This document shows positions 33,464 to 42,769 of a stretch of 64,000 bases of DNA, in pieces; position 1 is the stretch's first letter; each line of letters opens with the position of its first letter. Origin of the DNA: Streptomyces coeruleorubidus (GTDB lineage: Bacteria > Actinomycetota > Actinomycetes > Streptomycetales > Streptomycetaceae); the NCBI RefSeq assembly GCF_028885415.1, contig NZ_CP118527.1, positions 620,001-684,000 of the forward strand. Direction: 5' to 3'. The notes below the pieces were generated by a model. That model saw nothing but the letters and a program-made list of their open reading frames with translations, ran no database searches and was not told the origin of the DNA. The translations under genes and the position numbers were made by a program.

Positions 33464-33760
33464 ATGGATGAGCACTTCGTCTGGGTAACGACACGCCGCC
33501 TTCGGCCGGGCACCCTGGAGCAGTTCGAGACGGCATGGCGTCCCGAGCCCTACCCACAGGGCCTGCGCCGCGCCTTCGCCTACTGGTCCGAGAACGGACA
33601 GGAGATCACCGGGGTGTCGTTCTGGGACTCCAAGGAGGTCTGCGACTCCTGGCGGGACTCCGAACCGGAGAAGCAGCGGCGCGCGGCCATGGCCCCCTAC
33701 GTCGTCGAGGAGCAGGAGGGCTTCTACCACGGCCGTGAACTCGCCGTCCCCCAGCGATAG
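33464..33760 (+). CDS. Small ABM-like monooxygenase-fold protein
   Basis: A 98-residue protein from ATG 33464, with a strong GGAGGAGG site. FVWVTTRRLRPGTLEQFETAW and the ENGQEITGVSFWDSKEVCDSWR segment fit the dimeric alpha-beta (ABM/DUF) fold of small heme- or quinol-type monooxygenases. About 300 nt upstream (33150-33463) hold no gene I can support. Function unknown. Confidence 0.75.
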   Translation: MDEHFVWVTTRRLRPGTLEQFETAWRPEPYPQGLRRAFAYWSENGQEITGVSFWDSKEVCDSWRDSEPEKQRRAAMAPYVVEEQEGFYHGRELAVPQR

Positions 33761-33820
33761 CTGCAGATGAACGGGCACGGTCGTCCGACCGTACCGCCGC
33801 CTCGGCGACGTCACGGTTCC

Positions 33821-34150
33821 TTACGTGTGCCCCCGGATACTGGTTGTTCCGTGGGGCCCAACACGCTGCGGGACGCCGCTGCTCTCGGCCTCGGCATCCT
33901 CCGCTTCAGTGAACGGACTATCGCCCACCCAGGCCACCTGTTCCACCAACGAGGCCTGCGAGCGCACGCAGGTGATCACCTCGACAAGCTGATCACGCAG
34001 CAACGTGCAGGCACCGGGGCTGATGCTCAACGGCAACCCGGCCTCCTCAGCGCGTCGTTCAACTCTCGGCACGAACAACGAGCTCCAAGCAGGCGCCGCG
34101 GACGGAACCGCATCACCACCAGGAAGTTCCACACACTGGACAACGCGCAA
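33821..34150 (-). CDS. Possible hypothetical protein
   Basis: A 109-codon minus-strand frame. The middle (LPLSISPGACTLLRDQLVEVITCVRSQASLVEQVAWVGD) reads like real protein, while both ends are weak, and no clear ribosome site precedes the start. The region has lower GC than its surroundings. I do not recognise it; it could be a degraded gene. Confidence 0.3.
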   Translation of the reverse strand: MRVVQCVELPGGDAVPSAAPAWSSLFVPRVERRAEEAGLPLSISPGACTLLRDQLVEVITCVRSQASLVEQVAWVGDSPFTEAEDAEAESSGVPQRVGPHGTTSIRGHT

Positions 34151-34217
34151 TCAAGACCGACGAAAACGCCGTCGAGCCGTCATCACACCAATGGCCCAGT
34201 TCACGGCCTGGACTGGT

Positions 34218-35102
34218 TCAGGATGCGGCTGCGCGTTGCGGCACCACCGCGACCGGGCAGTCGGCGTGCTGGAGCGCCGCGTGCGCCACGCGGCCGAGGG
34301 GCAGCGAGAGCGGCCCTTGGCGTCTAGGGGCGCCGAGGACGAGCAGGTCGGCCGTGACCGAGTGCGTGAGCAGGACGTGGTGGGCCGGGCCCTCGACGGT
34401 GACGCGGTGCACCGGTACGTCCGGGTGTTCGCTCTCCGGGGCGCGCAGGGCATCGTCGAGCAGGGTCGCTGCCTGATCCTCGTAGTGGTGGGCGGGGTCC
34501 CCGGCGAACAGCGGATGCGCCAGGGGCCGGTGGGCAGGGCGGCGCCAGGCGCGTACGGCGTCCAGCGCGCAGCGCCGTGCTTCGGCTTCGCGGAACGCGA
34601 ACCGGATCGCCGCCGTGCTGGTCGTGGCATCGCCCACGCCGACCACGATGCGGCCATTGGCCCCTTGCCGATTCTGCGGGGCGCCTCGTACCACGACCAC
34701 CGGGCCGGCGGCGTGCGTGGCCAGGGAGCGGCTGACCGAACCCAGCAGTGCTCCCCTGATCGGCCCTCGGCCCCGGCATCCGGTCACGACGGCGGCGGCG
34801 TGCCGCGCCTCCCGCAGCAGCGCCGCCTCGGCCTCCTCGGGGACGATGTCGACCGTGATCTTCACATCCGGGTTGCGCTGCCGAGCCCGTTCGGCCGCCC
34901 GGTCGACGACGCCCTGGGCCAGGGCGTGCTCGGAGGGCACCTCGGCGGACTGCGGGAAGACCGGGCCTTCGTAGCGTTCCCACAGGCAGGCGTGCACGAT
35001 GCGCAGATCCAGGCCGTGCCGGGCCGCCTCGTCCATGGCCCAGTCGGCCGCCCACAGGCCGGCCTCTGAGCCGTCGACGCCCACGACCAGGGGCAGCGTC
35101 AT
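34218..35102 (-). CDS. Tandem-domain universal stress protein
   Basis: A 294-residue protein with two USP domains. ATG 35102 (MTLPLVVGVDGSEAG) has GGTGGGAACG upstream. Domain 1 ends with VTGCRGRGPIRGALLGSVSRSLATHAAGPVVVV, the ATP-binding G-x2-G-x9-G(S/T) motif; domain 2 begins GRIVVGVGDATTSTAAIRFA and ends LGAPRRQGPLSLPLGRVAHAALQHADCPVAVV. Such double USPs are often induced by hypoxia or stationary phase. Related neighbours include the NarL-type two-component system and the DksA-like pair, but they are not in one operon. Confidence 0.93.
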   Translation of the reverse strand: MTLPLVVGVDGSEAGLWAADWAMDEAARHGLDLRIVHACLWERYEGPVFPQSAEVPSEHALAQGVVDRAAERARQRNPDVKITVDIVPEEAEAALLREARHAAAVVTGCRGRGPIRGALLGSVSRSLATHAAGPVVVVRGAPQNRQGANGRIVVGVGDATTSTAAIRFAFREAEARRCALDAVRAWRRPAHRPLAHPLFAGDPAHHYEDQAATLLDDALRAPESEHPDVPVHRVTVEGPAHHVLLTHSVTADLLVLGAPRRQGPLSLPLGRVAHAALQHADCPVAVVPQRAAAS

Positions 35103-35383
35103 CGTTCCCACCACCTTCAGCACGTGCCAGGACGATGCCCTTATTTTCTCGCGCCTTTCCCAACTTCGGCAAAGGTCGCTGTACCCGAGCCCGCGCCGTG
35201 AGCCCGTTGCTGGTCGGGGCGGAACCGCGCGGGTCGGCACAGTCAGTCACTGCGCGCCGAGTGCGGTGCGGCGACAGTGTCGGCGTCAGGGGGGCCGCCT
35301 GCGGCTTGCTCGCTCCACTGGGCCCGCCTGACTGTTTCTGCGATGTCGTCGGGGTCCGCGGCCGCGCTGCGGGGGTCGTCGGG
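35103..35383. other. Intergenic stretch before the fragment region
   Basis: Holds no gene I can support. Only arginine- and proline-rich shadow frames cross it. It leads into the rearranged segment that follows. Confidence 0.4.
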
Positions 35384-35640
35384 TCAGTCCTGGACGAGGG
35401 TGGTGGCCCAATCGGCCCAGGTGGCGACCAGCCGGTAGTAGTCGGTGAGGAAGCGACCGACGAGCGTGTTCTGCGCAGCCCGCTCGGGGAACGGTGCGTG
35501 GCCCGAGAGGTAGGCGCGCGCGGCGGCGAGGTTGTCCTCGTTGCGTTCGGCGGCCCAGGCGCGGGCCGCGCGGAGGGTGGCGAGGGTGTCGGCCTTGGTG
35601 CCGGACTCGGCGAAGAAGACGCCGTCCCAGGCGCGGGCCT
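35384..35640 (-). pseudogene. C-terminal fragment of an unidentified, perhaps PadR-type, protein
   Basis: The last 85 codons (WQARAWDGVFFAESG, ADTLATLRAARAWAAERNED, PFPERAAQNTLVGRFLTDYY, ATWADWATTLVQD) read as good helical protein and end in a normal stop. Upstream of about 35640 the frame turns into antisense of the methyltransferase fragment, so the N-terminus is missing. Similarity to the C-terminus of PadR-like regulators is my impression only. Confidence 0.55.
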
Positions 35641-35645
35641 GCCAG

Positions 35646-35943
35646 CCGGCCGACCCCGAGCGCGTACGAGGCCTGCCCACCGACGCCGGGGTCAAGCCGC
35701 CGAGCTTCGAGGACCTCACCGCCCCCATGCACTTCGGGGCCGACGCCGAGTCCGCGTACGGCCTGGTCACCGGCCTGCTCGGGGATGCTCGACGGCCTCG
35801 ACGACACGGCCCGCGAGCAGGCACCGGCCGATCTGCGGGCGACCATCGAGGCCCATCGGACACCCGATGGCGTGCTCTACCCCTCGGCCACCTGGCTCAT
35901 GACCACCCCCCGCGCCTGGGCAGCCGCATGTCCGGAACCCTGC
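35646..35943 (+). pseudogene. C-terminal fragment of a SAM-dependent methyltransferase, frameshifted
   Basis: Plus-strand pieces RVRGLPTDAGVKPPSFEDL, TAPMHFGADAESAYGLVTGLLG and, one frame on, MLDGLDDTAREQAPADLRATIE and DGVLYPSATWLM match the end of class I methyltransferases of this genus. The N-terminal SAM-binding motifs are absent: the sequence begins right where the opposite-strand fragment also begins. A slip near 35787 separates the two pieces. Confidence 0.65.
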
Positions 35944-36142
35944 TGAGCAGGCTGGGTTCGCATCGGCGTGGATTGACGGGCCGGGGCACGATCCGGTGAC
36001 ACACCGGCCACGACGCCACCGATCCCGATCAGCGGTACATCCTGCCGACCGCCGTACTCGGCGCCCGCCTCCTGGACCGGCCGGCCCGCTCACGCAACCC
36101 CGCGAGTGATCCGGACGGCCTCCGGTGGGTACAGGGTCACGC

Positions 36143-37977
36143 ATGAACGTGTGGTCGCCGGTGCCACCGCGGGACTACCTGCCGATCAAGGACCACGGTC
36201 TGATCGGCGACGGCCGCGGCTGCGCCCTGGTCGGCCGCGACGGCGCGGTCAGCTTCATGTGCGTCCCCCGTTTCGACGCTCCGCCCCTGTTCTGCTCACT
36301 TCTCGACCGTCACCGCGGCGGATCCTTCCTGCTCACTCCGGACGGGCTGCGGCTGAGCCGTCAGCACTACGTCGAGGACACCGGTGTCCTCGTGACAGAC
36401 CTGCGTGCGGACACCGGAGTCGTGGAAGTCACCGACGCATTCCTTCTCCGGCCAGACGCCCAACTGGAGGTGGACGCCCCGGTCGGCGCGGGAGAACTCG
36501 TCCGGCACGCGCGTGTCACACAAGGTTCAGTCGATCTGCGTGTGCTGGTGCAGCCGCGCGGTGAAACCCAAGCCGAGCGTCAGACCGCGGGATGGCGACT
36601 GACCTGCCCCCAGCAGTCGCTGAAGCTCTACCTGACCGCCTCCCGGCCACTGCCCGGCCCTCGGTGCACCCTGCCTCTGAGCCACGGCGAAGACGTCTGG
36701 ATCCGTCTGCGCTGGAGTGACCAACGGGACGCCGTCCCAGGACGACCGGTCTCCCAGCGCCTCGACAACACCGTACGAGCGTGGCGCCGGTGGTCGGCTT
36801 TCGTGGTGGACGACCCTCCCCGCGCCGACCTGGTCCGCCGCTCGGCCATCACACTCAAGCTCCTGGACTACGTCGAGAACGGCGCCATCGTCGCCGCCCG
36901 ACCTCCTCTCTGCCCGAGCGCATCGGAGGCGACCGCAACTGGGACTACCGGTACGCATGGATCCGCGACGCGGCGTACACCGTCTTCGCCTGCGCCGGAT
37001 CGGGCTTCCCGACGAAGCCGGAGGCTTCCTCCACTGGGCGCTGACCGCCGCCTGGCGGGACGGGCGACTGCGCGTGCTGTACGACGTGGACGGCCGGCCA
37101 CCGCCGCCGGAGGCGATCGACGACGAACTGGAGGGCTACCGCGGCTCCGCACCCGTACGGTGGGGAAACGCCGCCGTCGAACAGCTTCAGCACGACGTGT
37201 ACGGCGAACTCCTCGACTGCGCCTTCCAATGGGCGGCCACGGGACGACCTTGAGCACCGGTCTGTGGCACCGCCTGTCCGGCCTGGCCGAGCAGGCCCGC
37301 ACGGCTTGGCGGACACCGGACCACGGCATCTGGGAAGTACGCACCCACGGACGCCGTTCACGTACTCGGCGGCGATGTGCCAAGTGGCCCTCGACCGCGC
37401 CGCACGGCTCGCCACCCGCCTCAATCTCCCGGGCAACGCCACCACGTGGGCGGCAGAAGCCCGCCATCTCGCCGGACGGATCATCCACGACGCGTGGGAC
37501 GAGCGCATGAACTCGTTCACCGAGCACCTCGGTGAACGAGGAGGACTCGATGCCTCCCTGCTCGCCCTCCCCCTGCGACGTGTCTCTGCCCGCCGATCAC
37601 CCGCGCATGGTCGCCACCACGCAGTCGATCACCGAACGCCTGGCGCGGGCAACGGTCTGTTGTACCGCTACCTGCACAGGAATCCCCCGACGGACTCGAC
37701 GAACCGGAGGGCGCCTTCCTGCTGTGCAGTTTCTGGCTCGTGGACAACCTCGCGGCCAGGGCCGCGTCGACGAAGCCTCGGAGCTGTTCGACACACTGTG
37801 CTCCTACGCCAGCCCGCTCGGTCTGTTCGCCGAGCAGATCGACCCCCGGGACCGCTCCTTCCTCGGCAACTTCCCCAAGCCCTCAGCCACGTCGGCCTGC
37901 TCTCCAGCGCCGTCGTCCTCGCCCGCGCCGAACGCGGCGTACGCCCGGAGCTCTCCACCCACGCGTGGTTTCAGTGA
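36143..37977 (+). pseudogene. GH15-family glucoamylase/trehalase-like protein, broken by about nine frameshifts
   Basis: Starts at ATG 36143: MNVWSPVPPRDYLPIKDHGLIGDGRGCALVGRDGA is the standard N-terminus of bacterial GH15 proteins. The first 255 codons are intact. After [11 protein letters not shown] the frame changes repeatedly (near 36902, 37007, 37237, 37358, 37575, 37645, 37688, 37757, 37873), but the pieces stay in family order: [92 protein letters not shown]. Every slip can be repaired by one base, mostly in C runs. So many in one gene could be true decay or a poor-quality stretch. The transposase tail overlaps its last codons. Confidence 0.8.
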
Positions 37978-38160
37978 GGCAGCCGCAGCGTTTTCACGCG
38001 GCTGATCGGTGGCTGGCCGCCGAGTGCGTGTGGCCGCGGTGGCGGTTGTAGACGTGCAGGAAGTCTGCCAGGGCGTTGGTGCGTTCAGTGTTGCTGGTGT
38101 GGGGCCGGAGGTAGGCCCATTCGTCGAGGTGGGCGTGCGGGTGTGCTTGGGCGTGGGCGG
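37971..38160 (-). mobile_element. C-terminal remnant of an IS481-type transposase
   Basis: Minus-strand frame AHLDEWAYLRPHTSNTERTNAL, ADFLHVYNRHRGHT, then after one missing G, ALGGQPPISRVKTLRLPH and a stop at 37971. This is the integrase-core tail (HHRxHTALGGxPP) of IS481/IS3-like transposases. The remainder of the element is absent: the SDR gene ends at 38164 immediately before it, and the other side runs into the GH15 end. No terminal repeats could be found. Confidence 0.75.
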
Positions 38161-38163
38161 GCG

Positions 38164-38978
38164 TCAGCCGGCCAGCCGGTTCATCTTGCGGATCTGCTTG
38201 TCGAAGGCCCGGGCGGGAGCGACTCGCGCAGTGTGCTCGCGCGTCCGGCCATGGGGCCGGCGGTGTAGCGCAGCTTCGGCCTCGCGTCGGTGGCCGCCGC
38301 GACGATCGCCTTGGCGACGACGGTGGGGCGTCGCCGTCCCTGATCGCCTCGGCCATCACGCGGTCGGCGGTCTGCCGCTGCTGCGCGTAGACCTGCAGGG
38401 GCGTGTCGGGTTTCGCACTGTTGGCCTCGAATCCGGTCCTGGTGTAGGCGGTTGGACGATGAGCGCCCGGACGCCGTGCTCTCGGACCTCGTGGTCCAGG
38501 ACTCGGTGTAGCCCTCGATCGCATGCTTGGAGGCGGCGTAGACGGCCATGTAGGGCTGGGGCAGGAACCCGAGCACGGACGAGATGTTGATGATGCGCCC
38601 GCGTCCCTGGGCGCGCATGTGCGGCAGGACCTCGTTCACCATGCGCATGACCCCGAAGACGTTGGTGTCGAAGACGCCCTGGGCCTGCGCGACGGAGGTT
38701 TCCTCGGCCGCTCCCATCGAGCCGACGCCGGCGTTGTTGACGAGGACGTCGATCCGCCCGAACCGCTCGATCACCTGCTGGACCGCGGTGGTGACCGAGG
38801 CATCACTGGCCACGTCGAGGTCGAGGAACGACACACCGTCGAGCGGGCTGACGCGTGAGGTGTCGCGGCTTGTACCGGCCACGTCGAAACCCGCTGCGAC
38901 CAGCGCGAGCGCGGTTTCCTTCCCGATGCCGGATGACGCACCCGTCACGAGTGCCACCGGCCTGTTCGTCGGCATCAT
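38164..38978 (-). CDS. Short-chain dehydrogenase/reductase, frameshifted in its C-terminal part
   Basis: From ATG 38978 (MMPTNRPVALVTGASSGIGKETAL) with the TGxxxGIG cofactor motif at about residue 12, NNAG in VDVLVNNAGVG-type VLVNNAGVGSMG, and the catalytic YAASK in PYMAVYAASKHAIEGYTES. Beyond residue 155 four or five slips occur; pieces in other frames (LDHEVREHGVRALIVQ, TGFEANSAKPDTPLQVYAQQ, TVVAKAIVAAATDARPKLRYTAGPMAG, FDKQIRKMNRLAG) complete a normal 275-residue protein ending at 38164. Substrate unknown. Its promoter region holds a double palindromic TetR-type operator, but no TetR gene is adjacent. It abuts the transposase remnant. Confidence 0.82.
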
Positions 38979-38993
38979 GGATTCCTGACTCTT

Positions 38994-39036
38994 GGAAACT
39001 GATCGGTTTCCCCTCATCGTAAACCGATCGGTTTCC
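38994..39036. promoter_or_regulatory. Double TetR-type operator before the SDR gene
   Basis: Two 18-bp palindromes, GGAAACTGATCGGTTTCC (38994-39011) and GTAAACCGATCGGTTTCC (39019-39036), have centres 25 bp apart. The core AAACCGATCGGTTT is a perfect palindrome. They lie 16-58 nt upstream of the SDR start. Such sites are typical for TetR repressors that control SDR or efflux genes. Confidence 0.8.
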
Positions 39037-39221
39037 ATGCGCAAGCTCACCGGACGCGCGTCCGCCCATTCGCTGCGAGCCGTACAGCGCGGGGACACGC
39101 CGTCGTGACGGCTGCCGAGACACGCACGAGGACTGCCCTGGGCCTCGCGATGATCAGGCGCTCTTGGAGACAGTCGCGGCTCAGGGGGAGAAAGCCGGCC
39201 GCAGCCAGACCTCAGGCCTCC

Positions 39222-39247
39222 TCCCCTGCCGGGTGCCCGGCAGGGGA
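39222..39247 (-). terminator. Hairpin terminator after the PHP operon
   Basis: TCCCCTGCCGGG (39222-39233) pairs perfectly with CCCGGCAGGGGA (39236-39247). It follows the stop at 39254 directly on the minus strand. No strong T tract. The rest of 39037-39221 holds no gene I can support. Confidence 0.7.
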
Positions 39248-39253
39248 AGGGCG

Positions 39254-39877
39254 TCAGGCGTGATCGGCGCAGCAGGGTGTGGGGTTGGGCACTTCGAACG
39301 GTGCGAGTGCGCCACCGGGGGCGGGGACCAGGGCGAGGGTGAGCTGACCGTCTCGCCACTCGGGTCGTACGTGGTCTCGGGTGAGCACGGGGGTCGCGGG
39401 ATCGGGTCCCTGGCCGTCCGTCGACGGCTGCCCGACCACGGTGATCCGGTCGATGGCGGTCAGGCCGAGCACGTCGGTCACGGTGACGATGCCGGTGAGG
39501 CGGTCGGCGCCGGGATAGACCACGGCCCGTCCGCCCTGTCGGCGGGCGTGCTCCGTGGCGGCCAGTGCTGCCGTGCGGGCGGCTTGGTGGGGGCCGTACT
39601 CGCGCTCCCCCAGGACCGCGCTCACCGTCGGCCCCGCCAGTTCGGCGAGGCGTGCCCACGTCACCTCGGCCACGTCGGTGTCGGGCAGGGCGAGGGAAAC
39701 GGCCGTGCCCCTGTGTGCGTCGGTGCGGATCAGGTGGGTGCAGGCGATCGTGCCCGACGGGAGGCCGAGGCTGCCCATCAGATGGTGGATCAGGTGGTCG
39801 GCGTCGCGCAGGTTCGCGATCCCGGCGTCCAGGCCGATGACGGTGTGGATGCCGGGCACATCGTGCGGTGCGGTCAT
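39254..39877 (-). CDS. Conserved protein of unknown function, partner of the PHP phosphoesterase
   Basis: A 207-residue protein whose ATG overlaps the stop of the PHP gene (ATGA). I do not recognise a family. Visible features: NLRDADHLIHHLMGSLGLP, THLIRTDAHRGTAVSLALPD, an alanine-rich helix around QAARTAALAATEHARRQGG, and a C-terminal PTPCCADHA with paired cysteines. No signal peptide or membrane segment. Translational coupling suggests work with the secreted PHP protein, but the lack of a signal puts it in the cytoplasm. A terminator follows. Confidence 0.75.
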   Translation of the reverse strand: MTAPHDVPGIHTVIGLDAGIANLRDADHLIHHLMGSLGLPSGTIACTHLIRTDAHRGTAVSLALPDTDVAEVTWARLAELAGPTVSAVLGEREYGPHQAARTAALAATEHARRQGGRAVVYPGADRLTGIVTVTDVLGLTAIDRITVVGQPSTDGQGPDPATPVLTRDHVRPEWRDGQLTLALVPAPGGALAPFEVPNPTPCCADHA

Positions 39878-41587
39878 GCCGGCAGGACCCACATGGGGTT
39901 GGAGTAGAACCACAGGTCCTTCCACGGGTCGGCGTCGCCGACGACGTCGAGGGCAGGCCCGGCCGGGTCGACCGCGGCGCCCATCGGGCCGACGGCGGTG
40001 CGGTTGCCGTCGGTGCCGCGCAGCCGCACGTACACCGGCTTTTCCACGCGGCCCAGGGAGTACGTCATGCGGACGGTGCCGGTGGACTTGTTCACCTCGA
40101 AGGACTTGACGACCTTCGTGTCCGGCGTAGTGAAAGCGTCCTTGTCGGACACGGGGCCCGTCACGTCGCCCTGGATGACGTCCACGCGGGCCAAGGTGGG
40201 CACGAACTGCGCCCAGTTGGGCCCGTTGGCGAGGCTGATCTCGACGACGAGATCGACGTTGCTGCCGCGGCGCACGTGCAGCGCACCGCCCAGGGTGACC
40301 GCGCGGCTGCCGGAGCGCAGCTGGGCGCCCAGGCCGCTGATGAGGCCGCCGTGGTCCACCCAGACTCGGCCGGCGCGGATGCCGTCCATGACCGCCTTGT
40401 ACGAGAAGGAGGCCGCGCCGACGTGGGTACGGCTGTAGTAGCCCGGCCAGTAATCGCCCTGGGTGAGGTCGATCTTGCCGCTGTAGACCGGGTCGGTGTG
40501 CTTGCCGCCCGCGGTGTAGTCGCTGTCCGGGCCGCCGCGCACCGCGGTGTCGGCGTAGACCTGGTGCGAGTCGGAGTTGGCGGTGATCCACCACGGTTTG
40601 CCCTCGGCCAGGAGGCTGTCCCACAGGCCGCCGACGGTGGAGGTCATCCAGTCGAAGCCGCCCCATGTGCGGTAACTCTCCAGCGGGTAGCCGGCGAAGG
40701 AGTTGGCGCTGGGGTTGTTGTCGTAGATGCCGCGGGCCCGGCCCATCCCGAGCGGCGCGGGGATGCCCGCGGCCTGGTGGCCGGGCGCGCCCTCCATGCC
40801 GACGGCGATCCGGTGCTTCGGGTCGGTGGCGTCGCGCCAGGCCCGTATCTCGTGCGGGGAGTCGACACCGCGCCGCGCCGGGTGGTTGGCGAGCATCAGC
40901 GCGTCCTTGACCTTTCGGCGCTGGATTTGCTCGGCGAGGAAGTTCAGGCCCGCGATGGCGAGCGCCTCGTTGGCGGGCGTCGAGGCGCCGGCGTCCTTGA
41001 CGCTGCCGTCGTAGTCGGTCTCGAACTGCTTGAGGACGGAGACCTCGTTCATGCCGGGGTGTACGAAGACCGTGCCGTGCTCGGCGCCCGGGATGTTCCA
41101 CTCCAGGCCCTGGAAGACGAGGGTGTCCTCGTACGCTGCTCGGGCCTCGCGGATGTCCGGGTTGACCTTCTCCACGCCGATCCTGGAGTGGGTGGCGTTG
41201 CCGTGGTCGGTGATCACCAGCCAGTCCATGCCGTACCGGGCGCCATGGCGGACCTGGTCGACGACGCGGGTACTTGCCGTCGTTGCTGTACTGGGTGTGG
41301 ATGTGGTGGTCGCCGGCCAGCCACAGGTACCCGCCGGAATGCGAGCCGTGCGCTGCGGGCATCTGGCCGGTCGACGCGGCTGCCTCCCCCGCGCCACCGA
41401 GCACGCTGCCCGTCGCAAGCCCCGCTCCGAGAAGGCCGGTGCGCCGCAGCATGGACCGCCGCGACAGCTGGCTCGGCGTCAACTCCTCGTCCGGGACGGA
41501 CGTGTCGAGAGCCGGAGGCAGAGACGAGGCGTCCTCGCTGGCGTGGTGATGGTGGTGGCCGTGGTCGTGTCTGTGGCCGTGGCTCAT
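39874..41587 (-). CDS. Secreted PHP-domain phosphoesterase with histidine-rich leader, one frameshift
   Basis: About 570 residues from ATG 41587. The N-terminus MSHGHRHDHGHHHHHASED is a histidine-rich tract, followed by a Tat-type signal SRRSMLRRTGLLGAGLATGS. The PHP metal motifs are LAGDHHIHTQYSNDGKY and WLVITDHGNATH. The frame slips between them at 41268-41270, where one extra base seems present, and stays open to VLPA at 39874. Later motifs include LANHPARRGVDSP, ITANSDSHQVYAD and a C-terminal beta-rich domain (VYVRLRGTDGNRTAVGP). Likely an exported metal-dependent phosphoesterase. The leader before a Tat signal is unusual and could help metal loading before export. It is divergent from the PhoX remnant, suggesting a phosphate theme. 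Confidence 0.85.
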
Positions 41588-41883
41588 GTTCAACTCCCGC
41601 GAAGGGCAGACGCGTAGGCGCTTGGAACGGACGTGCAGAGTGTGAAAAGCCCCGGTGAACAGCGGGAGTCGAGGTGATGCTGAGGCGAAGAACGCCGGAT
41701 GTGCAGCCAGACGGCACCGGGTCCGGCGGCGCCGGCCGCCCCCCCATGGATGAGAAACATGAGAACCGCACATTCATGTCTTCTCCCTGGCTTCCGCTGA
41801 GGTTCGTCCTGGCTGGCCAGCATGGGAGCGTCGGCCTCCACCGAGTGGCCGAATTCCGTTCACCACTCCGCTCGGGAGACGAG

Positions 41884-42648
41884 ATGCCGATGAACCGCAG
41901 GGAATTGCTGGAGTCCGACCAGACCACTCCGAGCAACCGACGGCACGGGCGCCTTCACGGCCGGCGCGACGACGATGACGAGGACGCGATCACTCTGCTG
42001 GTGAAAACCACGAGATCGACGACCCCTGACGACGCCGACGCCCCCGTACCGCACATCGACGGCCTGGTCTACGACCCGGCGGCGGCCGGCGGCTGCGCGG
42101 TCATCGAGGTGACCGACGGCTCCGTGCGTGAGTGGGTCGGCATCGCCGGCACCTCCACCAACTGTGCCGGTGGCGTCACCCCGTGGGGCACCTGGCTCAC
42201 CTGCGAGGAGACCGAGGACAAGGCCGGCGTGGGCGGCATGACCAAGGACCACGGCTATGTCTTCGAGGTCGACCCCGCGCACGGCAGCGCGGCCAACCTC
42301 GGCCCCAAGCCGATCAAGTGCCTCGGCCGCTACGCCCACGAGGCGGTCGTGGCGTTGAAGTGTTTCGACGCCACGGGGCAGTACGTCGACACTCTCTCCC
42401 GAGCGACGAAGGCCGGGACCGCGTACCGCGTGGACTGGGTGAAGGTGCCCGACCGGGACGCCCGTACCACTTCAGTGCGCGCACAGTCCCTGGCCGGTGA
42501 GATCACCCGCTCCCGCAAGCTCGAGGGCATGTGTTGGGGCGACGAACCTTCGCCGCGGACGGCAAGACGCTGCAAGACGCTGTTCGCCAACATCCAGGAC
42601 CCCGGCATCCTCCTCGCCATCACCGGCCCGTGGTCGGGCGACGAATAG
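41884..42648 (+). pseudogene. Shortened PhoX-type alkaline phosphatase (DUF839) remnant
   Basis: Open for 254 codons, but PhoX proteins are about 650-700 residues. The start MPMNRRELLESDQ is a PhoX-like N-terminus that has lost its Tat hydrophobic run. Then GGVTPWGTWLTCEETEDKAG, DHGYVFEVDP, RYAHEAVVALKCFDATGQYV and TKAGTAYRVDWVKVPDRDA are family pieces, and TLFANIQDPGILLAITGPW is the normal C-terminus. The regions between are missing, and one junction (EPSPRTARRCKTLF) reads out of family frame. Several internal deletions therefore occurred; activity is unlikely. Confidence 0.75.
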
Positions 42649-42769
42649 TTCCGCGGTTCCCCCTCCCCCGATCCCGCCCCCACGGCTCGACCGGTTCGAC
42701 GGCAGTGGTTCAACGGCGCGTCGCTGCCGACCCCTTGCCAGTGCCACCTCCCCTACCGAGGAAGCTGAC

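Noticed and set aside
39868..41658. 596-codon plus-strand frame opposite the PHP gene
   Set aside because: No recognisable motif; the opposite strand has Tat signal and PHP metal motifs.
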